Notes: generated by a model not told the origin, from the sequence alone. A stretch of DNA of 64,000 nt from Planococcus sp. 107-1 (GCF_021513255.1 NZ_CP090977.1:186001-250000), one strand, 5' to 3'; shown: positions 1 to 9,273, counted from the stretch's first letter. A program made the numbers and translations.

Positions 1-255
1 AACGAAGACATCCCGAGTTTTGTAGAACGGCTTCGAAAACGCCAAGGAAAAAACATTTGGGTAATCGGAGGCAGCTTATTAATTGAAGCTTTTCTGCAGG
101 AAGATTTGATGGACGAATTCATCATTTCAATCGCACCCACCTTAATTGGCAAGGGCATCCCGCTGTTTCAAAAACTTGATAAGGAAATCGAATACGAGCT
201 GAAGTCGGTCAAGCAATCCGGACAATTCGCACAGCTGCATTTGGTTCGAAAATAA
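1..255 (+). CDS. Dihydrofolate reductase-family (RibD C-terminal-like) protein, 3' end only
   Basis: The frame is open from base 1 and stops at TAA 253-255, giving 84 residues of a C-terminus. The segment IWVIGGSLLIEAFL followed by IISIAPTLIGKGIPLF is the typical end of the DHFR/RibD-C reductase fold (YyaP/YwjB-type proteins): the GG pair belongs to the NADPH-binding loop and the LIGKGIPLF stretch to a late strand. The substrate cannot be told from this part. A hairpin terminator follows 8 bases after the stop. The N-terminus lies outside the window. Confidence 0.8.
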   Translation, partial: NEDIPSFVERLRKRQGKNIWVIGGSLLIEAFLQEDLMDEFIISIAPTLIGKGIPLFQKLDKEIEYELKSVKQSGQFAQLHLVRK

Positions 256-262
256 CCATTCA

Positions 263-287
263 AAAGGGCTTGTGAAAGCCCTTTTTT
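263..287 (+). terminator. Rho-independent terminator of the DHFR-family gene
   Basis: An AAAGGGC / GCCCTTT stem with an 8-base loop is followed by a T run, directly after the stop at 255. Confidence 0.8.
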
Positions 288-551
288 CTTTTAGGTCGCT
301 ATGGAGAATAGAAAGTGCCGGCAGGATTAGATTGCTCGTTTTTGAATCTTTTATCCTTCAAGGACATGAGCATAAATTCATAAAGTTTATCGAAAAAACT
401 TTTCTTTCTTCAATAAAAATCAAATGGACGCGACTTTTGCACTTTTCTTTTCAATAAAGAAAGTAGGTCTGATGGATATGATTCACTCTGCTCGAACTCT
501 ATACTGGGATAAGGAACACTCCATGGTTCCGAAATAGAAGGGAGAGAAAGC
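288..551. other. Intergenic region before the cell-wall hydrolase gene
   Basis: About 260 bases with no convincing gene. The short open frame starting at 272 has no ribosome binding site and begins inside the upstream terminator. The only recognisable signal is the purine-rich ribosome binding site just before 552. No clear promoter pair could be assigned. Confidence 0.5.
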
Positions 552-1175
552 ATGAAAATCATTAAAACATTCACTTTTGTCTTGTTTACTGTATTCTTTC
601 TAAGTTTTTCTCAAACAGAAGCAGAAGCCCATTCTGGAGATCTGCAATTAGGCTCTACGGGGCAGCAAGTAACCGAATTACAGACATTATTGAAGAAGCT
701 CGATTATTTCCATGTAGATCCCACAGGTTATTACGGCCCGATAACTGAAAAAGCGGTGAGCCGTTTCCAGCGTGATTTCAATATTCCTTCAACCGGCTAT
801 ACAGGTCCTTTGACGCAAAGCAAAATCAATCAAGTTAAAATGATGGCGCGTACGGTGCACGGAGAAGCGCGTGGCGAGAGCTATAAAGGGCAAGTGGCCG
901 TCGCAGCCGTGATTTTAAACCGCATCGATTCAGCCCATTTCCCAAACAGTACATACAATGTCATTTTCCAGCGCAACGCCTTTACGGCTGTAAATGACGG
1001 CCAGTATTGGCTGAACCCGAATTCTTCCGCTTACCATGCCGTAAGAGATGCCATGCAAGGAGCCGACCCAACAGGAGGAGCGACGTATTACTACAACCCT
1101 GCAGGTGTAACGGATACGTGGATTTTCACTCGCGACGTCGTTACGAAAATTGGCAAACATTATTTCGCCAACTGA
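552..1175 (+). CDS. SleB/CwlJ-like cell-wall hydrolase with peptidoglycan-binding domain
   Basis: This 207-residue secreted protein has a Sec signal peptide (about residues 1-26, ending AEA), a PG_binding_1 domain (about 34-92, with the LGSTGQQV...YGPITEKAV pattern) and a Hydrolase_2 (SleB/CwlJ) catalytic domain from about 95 to the end. The catalytic glutamate is expected at E105 in ARTVHGEARGE. Family members are lytic transglycosylases that open spore-cortex peptidoglycan at germination, but the same architecture also occurs in vegetative wall hydrolases. A purine-rich ribosome binding site precedes the ATG. The gene stands alone, with its own terminator. No neighbouring ypeB was seen, which is the usual partner of true SleB, so the sleB name is not assigned. 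Confidence 0.88.
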   Translation: MKIIKTFTFVLFTVFFLSFSQTEAEAHSGDLQLGSTGQQVTELQTLLKKLDYFHVDPTGYYGPITEKAVSRFQRDFNIPSTGYTGPLTQSKINQVKMMARTVHGEARGESYKGQVAVAAVILNRIDSAHFPNSTYNVIFQRNAFTAVNDGQYWLNPNSSAYHAVRDAMQGADPTGGATYYYNPAGVTDTWIFTRDVVTKIGKHYFAN

Positions 1176-1195
1176 TTAAATGCAAGTTAGATAGA

Positions 1196-1235
1196 AAAGG
1201 AGTGGCGCAGATGATCTGCGGCCGCTCCTTTTTTA
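1196..1235 (+). terminator. Terminator of the SleB-like gene
   Basis: AAAGGAGTGGC pairs with GCCGCTCCTTT around an inner loop and is followed by a T run. Confidence 0.8.
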
Positions 1236-1293
1236 AATTATTCCGGTAGCCTATAATAAAGAAAGAACGAAAAAAAGGACGTTGAAATGATTT

Positions 1294-1727
1294 ATGCTAT
1301 ATACATTGATTTTATTCGCGCATATCATGAGCGCTATTTTATCCATCGGGCCGTTTTTTGTACTGATCCCTTTGCTGAAACGAATGGAAGGGGTGGCGGA
1401 AAACGTGTTGGAAGCGCAAATTCAAATATTTAAATCTGCGATCCGGCTTGTTAAACACGCAGGGCACGTATTGGTAGCTTCGGGTGTGCTGATGATTTGG
1501 CTCGGCTATTGGCCATGGTCCACTTCATGGATTGTCATGACCTTAGCTATCATGTTCGCTTCGGTATTTTTCCTTGCGCGGCTTTCAAGCCGACTTTAAG
1601 AAAGTTCGAATCGCCTGATGCTGACCGTAAAAACTTGATCGAGAAATTGAACCGTTCTGTCTGGATCTACATTTTCCTCTTGCTCGTGATGCTTTGGCTC
1701 ATGGTCGCAAAACCGCAGCTTTGGTAA
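1294..1727 (+). pseudogene. Small integral membrane protein, frame broken near 1580
   Basis: Two overlapping frames join into one protein of about 144 residues with four hydrophobic segments (starting MLYTLILFAHIMSAIL and ending FLLLVMLWLMVAKPQLW), resembling DUF2269-type membrane proteins; this family call is tentative. The first frame stops at 1599. The second is entered by adding one base at the GCGCGG sequence around 1580, which gives FFLARAFKPTLRKF. The pattern matches ten other single-site breaks in this window and is probably a missing G in the sequence. The start is uncertain: the ATG at 1287 is better spaced from AAGGAC but is out of frame, so the ATG at 1294 is used. Confidence 0.6.
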
Positions 1728-1731
1728 TGAA

Positions 1732-1764
1732 AAAGGCCGGTGCCCAAAACGGGTACCGGCCTTT
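1732..1764. terminator. Bidirectional terminator between convergent genes
   Basis: AAAGGCCGGTGCCC pairs with GGGTACCGGCCTTT. A and T runs flank both sides, so it can serve the + strand membrane gene and the - strand ABC operon. Confidence 0.85.
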
Positions 1765-1775
1765 CTTCGATTTGA

Positions 1776-2584
1776 CTAACCTTTTACCGCGCCCGCTGTC
1801 ATGCCGGCGACGAAATAGCGCTGCAAGAAAACGTAGGCAACGACCATTGGCGCGGATGCAATGACGACACCGGTGAACAGCATCGGATAGTTAGTGGCAT
1901 ATTGCCCTCTGAACTCCAATAAAGCAAGCGGCAAAGTTTTATAAGCGTTGTCCGTGATGAACAGCAACGGATAAAGCAAGTCATTCCAATGCATCACGAA
2001 AAGAAAAATAGCGGTTGCCGAGAGAGAAGGCAAGGACAAGGGAATGGCGACTTTCGTGAACATCTTCCAATTGCCGCGCCGTCGATTGTCGAAGCTTCGA
2101 ACAATTCTTTTGGCAAAGTTTTCATGAATCCGGTCAGGATGAAAACAGCGATCGGCAAGGTAGAAGAGATGTTGACTAAAATCAGTCCAACTAAACTATT
2201 GGTAAGCCCGATATTCAGAACGAGCGAGTAAAGCGGCACCATGATCACTTGGGCCGGCACCATCATGCCGAGCGTAAACAGGGCAAAAAGAATATTGCCT
2301 AGCCAGTTATTGAGCCGTGTAATGCCGAATGCGATCATAGCAGCAAACAATAAGGTCAAGGAAACCGAGAACAAAGTGACGACGGTACTGTTCATGAAAT
2401 AACCCGCCATGGTTTGTTCTTGGAAAATGGCGACGTAATTATCGAATTTGATGCCGCCTTCAGGAAAGCCGAGCGGGTTTGCGAAAGTTTCCTGAAGCGT
2501 TTTAACGGAAGTCAGCAAAACGATGATTAACGGGACCAAGATTAGCAAAGCATAAACGAATAGGGAAAACCTTTTAAAAAACAA
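1776..2584 (-). pseudogene. Carbohydrate ABC transporter permease (MalG type), frame broken near 2075
   Basis: This is the inner-membrane permease of a CUT1-type sugar importer, with about six membrane helices over two frames. The N-terminal part ends at the EAA loop, ...LFEASTIDGA, and the other frame continues as NWKMFTKVAIPLSLPS, the conserved EAA-loop continuation that contacts the ATPase. Adding one G at GCGCGG near 2075 restores the usual IDGAGNWKMF. It is the last gene of a three-gene operon (binding protein, MalF-type, MalG-type), 18 bases after the MalF-type gene. No ATPase gene is nearby. A shared MsmX-like ATPase is the usual solution in Bacilli (inference). Confidence 0.82.
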
Positions 2585-2602
2585 GCTGTCGTCCTCCTTT
2601 CT

Positions 2603-3477
2603 TCAGTAAGAAACCCGATCCGATCGCAATGCTTTAAATTGCAGGAACGTGATAAAGGCGATAATAATCATAAAGATCACGGAAATCGAACTCGCGTAAC
2701 CGAATTGATAGCTTCTGAAAGCGACTTCGTAAATATAAGTTGCAATGATTTCAGTCGAGTTATTCGGTCCGCCGCCAGTCATGGCAAAGACCAGGTCAAA
2801 TGCCTTAAATGATTGGATGGTCGTATAAGCGACGACAATCGTAGCAGAAGGAGCAAGCAATGGCCACGTGACGCTTCGGAAAGTCTGCCATTTGCTAGCG
2901 CCTTCGATTTTTGCCACTTCGTACATTTCCTGCGGGATCGCTTGCAGGCCAGCGACGAAAACGATGAGCATCTGTCCGCGTGAAACCAAATCTGGGTGAT
3001 GGCGAGTGAGTAGATGGCGATATTCGCATTGCCGAGCCAGTTTTGCGCAAGGAAATCAAGTCCCGCCAGTTCAAGCAGCTGATTTAAGATCCCAAGGGAA
3101 GGGTCATAAATGAATGACCAGATAAATGCTACCGAAACTGATGATAAGATCGTCGGGAAAAAGTACAATGCGCGAAGAAACACTGTAGTCTTCGTGTTTT
3201 TCAGAACAATCATGGCAAAAGCGAGGGCTACAATCGTTTGCAAAATAACAACAACCAACATGAATTTCAAGTTGTTGCCGACAGTTTTCCAGAAAATCGA
3301 GTCTCCGGTAAGCGCCCTCTCAAAATTGTTGAACCCGACAAATTGAAACGCCTCACTGAAGCCATCCCAATCTGTGAACGAGTAGAAGAGCGCGCTAACA
3401 GTCGGATATAAAAAGAAAATGCTATAAAGGATCAATCCTGGGATAAAAAATAAATAAATGGTTTTCGAAGTTTTCAT
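2603..3477 (-). pseudogene. Carbohydrate ABC transporter permease (MalF type), frame broken near 2977
   Basis: First permease of the sugar importer, about 291 residues when the frame is repaired. The N-terminal frame gives membrane helices and ...AITQIWFH. The C-terminal frame gives GQMLIVFVAGLQAIP, the EAA loop (YEVAKIEGASKW) and the usual FAMTGGGPNNST motif. One missing G in GCGG(G) near 2977 explains the break. The binding protein gene ends 4 bases upstream, so the two are co-transcribed. The substrate is unknown, with oligosaccharide import expected from the family. Confidence 0.85.
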
Positions 3478-3481
3478 GACA

Positions 3482-4747
3482 TCATTCCCTGTTTTCGTCT
3501 ACGATTTTCTGGGCAGCTTCTGCCGCTGCCATTGGATCTTCACCGCCGAGTACGTTTTCAATTGAACTCAACACCGCATCTTCGATTTGTGCGTTGGTGA
3601 TTAAGAAGCGCGGCTGGAACCGTGTTTTCTTTTCGTCAATCCAGTAAGCAGTATTTTTCAATTCCTCTGATTCGTAATTCACGTCTGTAACCGTTAAATG
3701 CTGGCCTGTACCGTTCGCATATTTTGAAGCGATTTCAGGCTCGCTGAGAAAATCGATGAATTTCTTCGCTTGTTCCTGTTTTTCAGACTTGCTGTTGACC
3801 GCGAGCATGAAAGTAGCGGTATTGATGCCTTCATACACGGCTTCGCTTTCTTCAACTGTAATCGGGGCAAGCAAATCCAATTGCAAATCCGGATTCAAAC
3901 CCATGATCGAAGCCATATGGTAAGAACCTGTCGCGATCATGGCAGCTTCTTCATTTGCTACCATTGCCATAGCGGAATCAGCATTCGTTCCTAATGCATT
4001 TTTTTGGATATAGCCTTTTTGCTCAAGCAATTGGAAGTCTTTCAAAGTCTTGACCCACCATTCGTTTGTCAAAGACTCTTCTCCGCTTTGCAATTTTGCA
4101 AAGACGTCTTCATCTAAGGCGTTATTCATCATCATGCTGTTCATGAATTGGTTAGGGCCAATGTCTGCACCTGGGAAAGCGATCGGCGTGATGCCATTTT
4201 CAAGAAGTGTATCGGCCATTTCTTGAAACTCAGTCCAACTCTTTGGTACCTCTAATCCTAATTCTTCAAACATGCCTTTGTTATAGACCGGAATATTAAA
4301 TACGAGCTGGTAAGGAAGCGCCATTTGTTTGCCATCTTTCTGTCCGACGGAAATTAAATTTTCATCAAATTTCGAAACAAATTCTTCATCAGTCAAATCA
4401 GTGAAAATGCCTGCTTTTTGCAAGGATTCAAATTGGGCTCCTGGGAAAGAAGTGAATACATCGCCTGTAGAACCTTCTTGCAGCATGCGCTGCGCAGTCG
4501 CTTGGTATTGGTCGGAAGGGTAGATATTCATTTCAACAGCAATGTCGGGATTGGCCTCTTCAAACTCGGCAATAATCTCATCGAATACAGCTTTGTCTTC
4601 ATTGCGCCAATGCATAAAACTGATGGTCGTCTTATCGCCGGAACCTTCTCCGCTGCTGTCACTTCCGCCGCTCTCACCTGCACAGCCGGTTAGAATCAAC
4701 AGTAAAGTCAACATACCAGCCAATAAAGAAAAAGATTTCTTCTTCAT
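3482..4747 (-). CDS. Extracellular sugar-binding lipoprotein of an ABC importer
   Basis: This 421-residue family 1 solute-binding protein starts with a lipoprotein signal peptide and a lipobox LTGC with the acylated cysteine at residue 22, then a Gly/Ser linker. The body has the usual CUT1 features (ISFMHWRNEDKAVFDEII near the N-terminus, a late VNSKSEKQEQAKKFIDFL segment). It would sit outside the membrane and deliver an oligosaccharide to the two permeases downstream. A strong AGGGAGG site precedes the ATG. It is the first gene of the operon. No sugar-processing enzyme lies next to it, so the ligand cannot be inferred. Confidence 0.88.
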   Translation of the reverse strand: MKKKSFSLLAGMLTLLLILTGCAGESGGSDSSGEGSGDKTTISFMHWRNEDKAVFDEIIAEFEEANPDIAVEMNIYPSDQYQATAQRMLQEGSTGDVFTSFPGAQFESLQKAGIFTDLTDEEFVSKFDENLISVGQKDGKQMALPYQLVFNIPVYNKGMFEELGLEVPKSWTEFQEMADTLLENGITPIAFPGADIGPNQFMNSMMMNNALDEDVFAKLQSGEESLTNEWWVKTLKDFQLLEQKGYIQKNALGTNADSAMAMVANEEAAMIATGSYHMASIMGLNPDLQLDLLAPITVEESEAVYEGINTATFMLAVNSKSEKQEQAKKFIDFLSEPEIASKYANGTGQHLTVTDVNYESEELKNTAYWIDEKKTRFQPRFLITNAQIEDAVLSSIENVLGGEDPMAAAEAAQKIVDENRE

Positions 4748-4848
4748 TTGTATAGCCTCCCTTGTTATAGGTTATCGTGCTTAATACTAGTTATACCGTA
4801 AATATATTGATTAATACAGAATTATCCGATAGAAAGAACAGTGCATGG

Positions 4849-4877
4849 TTGACATTGAAGTAGGAATTGAATAAGAT
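4849..4877 (+). promoter_or_regulatory. Sigma-A promoter upstream of the trp T-box leader
   Basis: TTGACA at 4849-4854, a 17-base spacer and TAAGAT at 4872-4877. It lies about 90 bases before the T-box core structure, so the transcript would carry an extra 5' segment that can form an imperfect hairpin (4895-4948). Confidence 0.6.
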
Positions 4878-4964
4878 AGGAGCAACCTTTTTGTACGGAT
4901 GATGGCAGAAGGTGCCGGGAGCGGCATCGCCAAAGTACAGTTGAGCTGAGAATAGCAGAGCAAA

Positions 4965-5198
4965 TCGATGAATAAGAAGAGTAGCGCGTGATCTCCACTC
5001 AAAGAGAGCCAGTGGCAGGTGGAAACTGGTGTGGAACGGGCGTGAATGGACTTATGAGTGATTCCTTGAAATCGGAGTAGAGGAATCCGTTGCCCGCGTT
5101 ACAGGGGATCAAGTGAAAGCTGGATCAGCTTTAACATGAGGTGGCACCGCGGTTGAACCGTCCTCTGCAGGGATTTTATTTCCTGTAGGGTTTTTTTT
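4965..5198 (+). promoter_or_regulatory. T-box riboswitch (tRNA-Trp responsive) for trpEG
   Basis: The leader has the AGTA-containing start of Stem I (about 4977-4985), an AGAGAG element at 5002-5007, and the T-box core GAGGTGGCACCGCGG at 5138-5152 followed by the competing terminator hairpin (5161-5198, CTGCAGGGA / TTTCCTGTAG and eight T). T-box RNAs read uncharged tRNA and switch from terminator to antiterminator. The best candidate specifier is TGG (Trp) at 5047-5049 in GAATGGAC, which fits the trpE gene downstream. The specifier assignment is by eye. Confidence 0.88.
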
Positions 5199-5242
5199 AT
5201 GGTTTAAACGCGCTGTCTTTAACTTAGAGGAGATGAGCGGAG

Positions 5243-6581
5243 ATGAAAACTAGGAAAATTGATGGCGATTCCTTGACACCGATCATGGTGTTCAACCGGT
5301 TGAAAGGGCCAAGGAAATGCCTGCTTGAAAGTTCGTTGAAAACAAGCCTTACGGGCCGCTATTCGTTTATCGGAGCAGACCCTTCCAAAACATTTATCGG
5401 GCACGGAGAAAAACTGGAAGAGCAGGATTTTAGAACGGGAAAAGTCATTCACCATACAGGGAAGCCGCTTGAACTATTAAAGTCCCTTCTTCCAGTTCAC
5501 GATGCGGAATTGGAAGGCATCCCGTTTACAGGAGGAGCTCTCGGCTATATCGGCTACGATGCCATTCAAGCGTATGAGCCAATTGAGGCAGCCAAGGAAA
5601 ACAGTTTGGCGATGCCGGATATCCATCTGCATTTATACGAAACGATCATCGTTTTTGACCACGTGAAAAATGATGTCACCATTATTTCGTTCGAAGACAA
5701 GCTTGGTGAAGTGGAACAGCAATTGCGCGTACCTGAAAAAGGAGAGGAAAGGGAAAGCCAAGACCCTTTGGATTTTGCATCGAAAACGGATGCAGCTGCA
5801 TTCCGTGCGCAAGTGGTGCAAGCGAAAGAGCATATTCGTAAAGGCGATGTTTTTCAACTGGTCTTATCACAAAGATTGTCTGCTGCTTATCAAGGCAATG
5901 CGTTCAATTTATACCGCAAATTGCGCAAGCAAAATCCGTCGCCGTATCAATTCTATATCGACTTTGAGGACTATGCGGTAGTGGGGGCTTCTCCTGAAAG
6001 CTTGTTGACCATCCGCGGCGGCCATATGGTGACCAATCCAATCGCTGGCACAAGAAAGCGGGCGGACAGAAGAGGAAGACCAGATGCTTGCTGAAGAGCT
6101 GGCAAATGATGAAAAGGAGCGCGCGGAACATCAGATGCTGGTCGATCTCAGCCGCAATGATGTCGGTCGGGTAGCTGCAATCGGTTCAGTGAAGATTCCA
6201 AAATACATGGCGATTGAAAAATACCAGCACGTGATGCATCTCGTTTCAGAAGTGACCGGCAACTTGAATACAGCGATGCACCCTCTAGATGCTTTAGTGT
6301 CTTGCCTGCCTGCTGGGACGGTTTCCGGAGCTCCGAAAGTGCGCGCCATGCAATTGATCCAGCAGTACGAAGAAGAGCGCCGCGGTGTATACGGAGGGGC
6401 GATCGGCTATATCGGCTTTAATGGCAATTTGGATGTGGCGCTTGCCATCCGGACATTTGTCGTCAAGGATCAGTTTGTCCATGTACAAGCAGGTGCCGGT
6501 ATCGTCTATGATTCGGATCCGCAAGCCGAGTACGAAGAGACGCTGCATAAAGCACGTTCACTGACGGAGGTGTTCGGATGA
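5243..6581 (+). pseudogene. trpE: Anthranilate synthase component I, frame broken near 6060
   Basis: TrpE makes anthranilate from chorismate with the TrpG amidotransferase, the first step of tryptophan synthesis. The N-terminal frame has the feedback-site motif CLLESS and GRYSFIGADPS. The C-terminal frame has HQMLVDLSRNDVGRV, LPAGTVSGAPKVRAM and IQAGAGIV-like ends typical of chorismate-binding enzymes. The break follows PIAGTRKR. The family normally has RG there, and five Gs instead of the observed three restore KRGRTEEED (a single inserted base is the formal alternative). LLES favours trpE over pabB. The ribosome binding site is GAGGAGATG. Expression is under the T-box leader. Confidence 0.9.
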
Positions 6582-7168
6582 TTTTATTGATCGATCATTA
6601 TGATTCATTCACTTATAACATTTATCAGGCGGCAGCAGAACTGGGAAAAGAAATTAAAGTGGTCCGCTACGGTGTGATGACGGTAGATGAAATTGTTGCG
6701 CTCCAGCCGGAAGCCATCATTTTATCTCCCGGTCCGGGGCATCCGGAAGAGTTGCCGGAATCCCTGCAGTTGATTGAAGCTGTCTATCAATCCATTCCAG
6801 TGCTTGGAATTTGCTTAGGGCACCAATTGATCGGAACTGTATTTGGCGGAAAGGTCGTTCAAGCACCGGAGATTCGGCATGGCAAAGTTTCAATGGTCAG
6901 CCACAAACAGCAAGGCGCCTTTGCAGGACTCTCCACGCCTTTGCCGGTCATGCGCTATCATTCGCTTGCGATTGAAGAGAGTTCGTTGCCGGATTGTTTT
7001 GAAGTCCAGGCAGTGGCAGAAGATGACGGCACCATCATGGCAGTAAAGCATCGGGATTATCCGGTCTTTGGCTTTCAGTTCCATCCGGAGTCGATCGGGA
7101 CGCCTGAAGGGAATCAATTAATAGAAGGGTTTTTAACGGCTGCCGAAAAGCAGGCGGCTTTAAAATGA
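6578..7168 (+). CDS. trpG: Anthranilate synthase component II, glutamine amidotransferase
   Basis: This 196-residue class I amidotransferase has the nucleophile in VLGICLGHQLIG (Cys at about residue 79) and the partner His/Glu in FQFHPES (about 168-174). It supplies ammonia from glutamine to TrpE. Its ATG overlaps the trpE stop (ATGA), so translation is coupled. In Bacilli one subunit often serves both anthranilate and p-aminobenzoate synthesis (trpG/pabA). The T-box control points to tryptophan here. A terminator follows at once and no trpD, trpC, trpF, trpB or trpA follows. Confidence 0.9.
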   Translation: MILLIDHYDSFTYNIYQAAAELGKEIKVVRYGVMTVDEIVALQPEAIILSPGPGHPEELPESLQLIEAVYQSIPVLGICLGHQLIGTVFGGKVVQAPEIRHGKVSMVSHKQQGAFAGLSTPLPVMRYHSLAIEESSLPDCFEVQAVAEDDGTIMAVKHRDYPVFGFQFHPESIGTPEGNQLIEGFLTAAEKQAALK

Positions 7169-7173
7169 AAAAG

Positions 7174-7207
7174 AAAATCCCCGGTTTTACTGGGGATTTC
7201 CTTTTTT
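7174..7207 (+). terminator. Terminator of trpEG
   Basis: AAATCCCC and GGGGATTT with an 8-base loop, then CC and a T6 run. Confidence 0.85.
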
Positions 7208-7227
7208 GATCAAACGATTGTAAAATT

Positions 7228-8082
7228 TTATTTTCTTGTAATCGGCATCGTACAGCAGCGGAAAGCGCCGCCGGATTTGATGATTTCAGAAAAATCGATT
7301 TCGATGACTTCAAAGCCATGGGCTTTTAGCTGTCGATTAACGTCTTCGTTTTGCGGTTGGCTGAATACGCGTCTGTTGCCGATGGATAATACATTCGTAC
7401 CAAGCGCAAATTGTTCTTTGGCATTGACCGGAAGGAGCGTATAGCGTTTTGCTAACATTTCTACAGTTTCTGGATCCAATGCTTCCTCAAAAATCAAGGC
7501 TTCGGTCGGGGAAAGGATGTTGAATACGCAGTCCAGATGCAGGTATTTATCATTAAAAAAAATCGGAATGACGTTGAAATTCGGAAGCTTCTCTTGCAAT
7601 TCGCGAACTGCATTTTTTGAAGTCCGGCTGCTGATGCCGATGTAGAGTGTATCGCCGTCGATGATGACGTCGCCGCCTTCTACCCGGTTGCTGCCGAGGG
7701 TTTTCGAACGAATCTGTTCAGCGTTAAGCCAATCTTGCAAGACGCATTCTTCTCCTTGGCGGATGGAAGAAGCCATTTCGCCGATAAACACCGTATCACC
7801 CACTGTAAAGCCGATATCGCGGGTGAAGACTTGTTCTGGGTATTCCTCGGAAGGATCGAGCAATACGGTTTCCACTCCTTGAGCTTTTAAAGCTTCGACG
7901 AATTTTCGATGCTGATCCATCGCAATCGCTACATCAATATTTTCTTCTTGATATCGCTTTTGGACATCATTGATAACTTCTTTTATTTCCATATAGTTAG
8001 GCGGGCAAAGCAAGACAAAACGCAACGGGTCGTATTCACTTCTGCACCAAGCCGACGGAATTTCTTTTGCGTAAGATGACAT
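7228..8082 (-). CDS. DDAH/arginine deiminase-like amidinotransferase-fold hydrolase
   Basis: This 284-residue guanidino-modifying enzyme has FTRDIGF, EGGDVIIDGDTLYIG and HLDCVFNIL motifs and a C-terminal GGAFRCCTMP with the catalytic cysteine. The family hydrolyses arginine or dimethylarginine to citrulline. The short single-domain length fits dimethylarginine dimethylaminohydrolase more than the roughly 410-residue ArcA. The start is taken at MSSYAKEIPSAW because TTTTTTGGAGGAA lies 5 bases before that ATG; the longer open frame has no ribosome binding site. Two adjacent cysteines occur at the active site. No arcBCD genes are near, so a fermentative arginine pathway is not supported. Confidence 0.85.
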   Translation of the reverse strand: MSSYAKEIPSAWCRSEYDPLRFVLLCPPNYMEIKEVINDVQKRYQEENIDVAIAMDQHRKFVEALKAQGVETVLLDPSEEYPEQVFTRDIGFTVGDTVFIGEMASSIRQGEECVLQDWLNAEQIRSKTLGSNRVEGGDVIIDGDTLYIGISSRTSKNAVRELQEKLPNFNVIPIFFNDKYLHLDCVFNILSPTEALIFEEALDPETVEMLAKRYTLLPVNAKEQFALGTNVLSIGNRRVFSQPQNEDVNRQLKAHGFEVIEIDFSEIIKSGGAFRCCTMPITRK

Positions 8083-8226
8083 AAAAGTTCCTCCAAAAAA
8101 CGTAGTTAGTAGTTTACTATTCCCTTTATCAAATGTGGTTAAAACCTGGAAAAGGCGTGCAAGCAGCGAAGCTGGATGCGAAAATAAGGAAGAAAGTGCA
8201 TAAAAATAAGTTGGGGGAGATACGGG

Positions 8227-8643
8227 ATGAAGATTGTGCAGCAGGAAATAAAAGAAGACCGTGATTTTATACGCAGCAAAGTCATTGAACACAATATGGC
8301 CAATGTGCCGGACGAAGTCAAATCGCCGTTAGACGAAGTGAGCTTCATCGCACGCGATGAAAGCGATGAAATCATTGGGGGAATTACTGGAACCGGCTTT
8401 TGGCGCCATATGCATATCGATTTTCTATGGGTTGATGAAAATGCGCGAGGACGGGGAATTGCGGAACAATTGATGGGACAGATGGAACAATACGCGCGCC
8501 AGGCAGGCTGCCATTTAATGGTTGTAGATACATTTAGTTTTCAGGCACCGGACTTTTACAAAAAACAGGGATTCGTTGAATTTGGCGTGCTTGAAAATCA
8601 TCCGCCTGGCCATAGCCACCATTATTTTGAAAAGCGGCTTTAG
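8227..8643 (+). CDS. GNAT family N-acetyltransferase
   Basis: This 138-residue single-domain acetyltransferase has the acetyl-CoA pyrophosphate loop [13 protein letters not shown] (motif A, Q/RxxGxG/A) preceded by FLWVDE, and a C-terminal [11 protein letters not shown] strand-loop typical of the fold. The substrate is unknown. A GGGGGAGA site precedes the ATG. It diverges from the DDAH-like gene, sharing a 144-base intergenic region. Confidence 0.88.
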   Translation: MKIVQQEIKEDRDFIRSKVIEHNMANVPDEVKSPLDEVSFIARDESDEIIGGITGTGFWRHMHIDFLWVDENARGRGIAEQLMGQMEQYARQAGCHLMVVDTFSFQAPDFYKKQGFVEFGVLENHPPGHSHHYFEKRL

Positions 8644-8762
8644 GGAATAACAAAAGAAGCGCGTAACGCATGGAAATTTTTCAGGGTGCATATAAATTCA
8701 TTTATGAATCCTGTGAAATTTATTTTTAAAAATGTATAATCGTCGCGTAAATACGGAAAAAG

Positions 8763-8800
8763 AAAAGCCCGCAGAATGAATTCATTCTGCGGGCTTTTTT
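8763..8800. terminator. Bidirectional terminator between GNAT and GIY-YIG genes
   Basis: A perfect palindrome (AAAAGCCCGCAGAATGAA with its complement, centred on GAATTC) flanked by A and T runs. Confidence 0.9.
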
Positions 8801-8804
8801 CGAA

Positions 8805-9181
8805 TCAGTCTTTGTAGAAGACTTTATCAACGTTGTATTTTGCTTGAAGCGCATTGATCAAATACGTTTCGTAAATCTCGCGTTCCATCGGATCTTCCAC
8901 GATGGAAACAGTGATGCGGTGGACTTCATCGCGGTGATTTTTCAAAGGCGATACATTGTCTTCGAAATGCTTTTTCACACGCTGGCGAAGTTTGCGGGCT
9001 TTGCCGACAAACAGCAATTCGCCGCTATGGTTGAAGAACTGAATAATGCCGCCTTTATCGCGCGGATTTCATGCAAATCAATAAAACCGTACAATGGCTT
9101 TATGATGGCTTCGTCTCCAGTTGCTTCTTGTTTGCGCTGTGTAATTGTCACATCCGCTTTTGGGGGTTGAATATTAATCAT
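8805..9181 (-). pseudogene. GIY-YIG domain protein (YurQ-like), frame broken near 9060
   Basis: Two frames join to about 125 residues. The second frame gives IIQFFNHSGELLFVGKARKLRQRVKKHF, with the VGKA-x-LRxR pattern of GIY-YIG nucleases of the UvrC N-terminal/excinuclease Cho group, and later EREIYETYLINALQAKYNVD, which carries the conserved Glu region. The break is at CGCGCG near 9060, where one extra G restores IDLHEIR-(A/x)-DKGGIIQF. Such stand-alone proteins are annotated as nucleotide-excision-repair endonucleases without firm function. The ATG at 9181 is 11 bases after GAGG. A GTG at 9190 is too close to that site. Confidence 0.72.
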
Positions 9182-9273
9182 AATTATCACGTCCTCTATT
9201 ATCGTATGGCTTATCGTACCATAAATAGGAGCGGAAATCTATCCGCCCTTAATTCACGCACTAAGGCAGACGA

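Noticed and set aside
272..457. 61-residue frame on + behind the first terminator
   Set aside because: It starts inside a terminator hairpin, has no ribosome binding site and no recognisable product.
4811..5002. 63-residue frame on the - strand over the trp leader
   Set aside because: It is antisense to the promoter and T-box leader, with a composition typical of a shadow frame.
5982..6110. Programmed ribosomal frameshift in trpE
   Set aside because: No slippery heptamer or stimulatory structure is evident, and the same kind of break occurs in ten unrelated genes, so a sequence error is more likely.
8139..8375. 78-residue frame on - in front of the DDAH-like gene
   Set aside because: It overlaps the start of the GNAT gene antisense and the DDAH ribosome binding site lies further downstream; no support.
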